A stretch of 64,000 nucleotides of DNA, taken from Nocardia panacis (GTDB lineage Bacteria > Actinomycetota > Actinomycetes > Mycobacteriales > Mycobacteriaceae). Positions within the stretch are counted from its first letter, which is position 1; each line of letters begins with the position of its first letter. The notes under the pieces were generated by a model. The model was given only the letters and a program-made list of their open reading frames with translations, did no database searches and had not been told where the DNA came from. A program made the position numbers and the translations under genes. The stretch is taken from the NCBI RefSeq assembly GCF_003598715.1, contig NZ_QZFU01000013.1, positions 62,001 through 126,000 on the forward strand. Reading direction: 5' to 3'. Below, piece after piece: positions 63,656-64,000 of the stretch.

Positions 63656-64000
63656 GTGCCCGCAATCCACGATTTCGCCACCTGGGAGCAACTACTTGTG
63701 CTCCTCAGGGCCGAGCACGCCGACCGGCTCGTCGCCGATACCGGCCACGTGACGGGAAGTATTCGTTCGACGGGGTGGAGTCTGCCCCTGGGGCATCGGC
63801 TGCCCTATGACCGGCAGGCCGTTACTCGGGCCGCGGCGCCAGTGCAGCGCGCGCTCGCGGAGGCAGGCATCCGCGAGGTGCTTTTTGGAGCGGATATCTC
63901 GCCGTCGGGGCAAACGGTACTGCACGTGTTCGGCACCAGCCCCGCCGTAGATTCCATGTCGGGCTTTCAGAGCCCGAGCCCCGGCACGCTCGTCCTGGTC
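63656..64000 (+). CDS. unidentified protein (5' part, runs off window)
   Basis: GTG 63656 with GGAGGA 6 bp upstream opens a frame that stays open for 115 codons to the edge. It begins VPAIHDFATWEQLLVLLRAE and continues with RLPYDRQAVTRAAAPVQRAL and REVLFGADISPSGQT. Codon usage is coding-like. I do not recognise the family from this part. The following gene context is outside the window. Confidence 0.65.
   Translation, partial: MPAIHDFATWEQLLVLLRAEHADRLVADTGHVTGSIRSTGWSLPLGHRLPYDRQAVTRAAAPVQRALAEAGIREVLFGADISPSGQTVLHVFGTSPAVDSMSGFQSPSPGTLVLV

Overview
The window is very GC-rich, densely packed DNA with strong G/C third-position bias and frequent GTG/ATG starts that overlap the preceding stop (ATGA, GTGA, TGATG). 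The gene content points to a Nocardia-like actinomycete (order Mycobacteriales): a four-gene conservon (cvnABCD-like), an MMPL transporter, several F420-type LLM oxidoreductases, a GabD2-type semialdehyde dehydrogenase, an ALDH/DUF779 pair and many TetR regulators. The genus is inferred from gene content, not from a marker gene. I found no rRNA, tRNA, CRISPR array or insertion sequence.

Layout. 0-8.2 kb: small metabolic genes with their regulators, including a frameshifted gene at 6833-7203 and an ArsR-SRPBCC fusion. 8.3-12.0 kb: the conservon, a G-protein signalling module. 12.1-13.6 kb: a probable ADP-ribosyltransferase-like (DUF3990-type) protein at the end of a chain of overlapping small ORFs, preceded by an AT-rich near-palindrome. 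13.8-18.6 kb: aldehyde oxidation genes and a GAF-domain regulator. 18.7-25.1 kb: lipoprotein, phosphatase-fold protein, an internally deleted LLM gene beside an intact one, a TetR/reductase pair and an SRPBCC/DHFR-like pair.

25.4-37.4 kb is the centre of interest: a compact biosynthetic cluster of an MMPL exporter, a dimodular NRPS (C-A-T-C-A-T-TE; the first A domain carries the serine code seen in EntF) and a translationally coupled protein that fuses a flavin monooxygenase to a condensation-like domain whose HHxxxDG histidines are replaced. The cluster lies between two direct copies of the 3' end of a methyltransferase gene (remnant at 25.07 kb; intact gene at 37.49 kb).

37.5-48 kb: methyltransferase/DoxX with a TetR, a second TetR with an esterase, a membrane-anchored Mrr-like nuclease, LLM/SDR/HAD genes, MerR, GlxA-like and PadR regulators, and an N-terminally truncated FAD monooxygenase. 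48.4-52 kb: MarR, VOC protein, MFS pump and aldo/keto reductase. 52.1-55.9 kb: TetR, winged-helix protein, a PPDK-like protein without the PEP-binding barrel, and a histidine phosphatase. The two outer promoters of this block share a 20-bp element at nearly identical spacing. 56.1-58.3 kb: TetR and MFS pump under a tandem operator that forms a 46-bp hairpin. 58.7-61.1 kb: a class I terpene synthase overlapping a cytochrome P450, a second small biosynthetic locus. The window ends with an alpha/beta hydrolase, a type-3 (archaeal/eukaryotic-like) prolyl-tRNA synthetase with its terminator, and an unidentified partial gene.

Family calls rest on reading motifs in the translated sequence; no database search was run.
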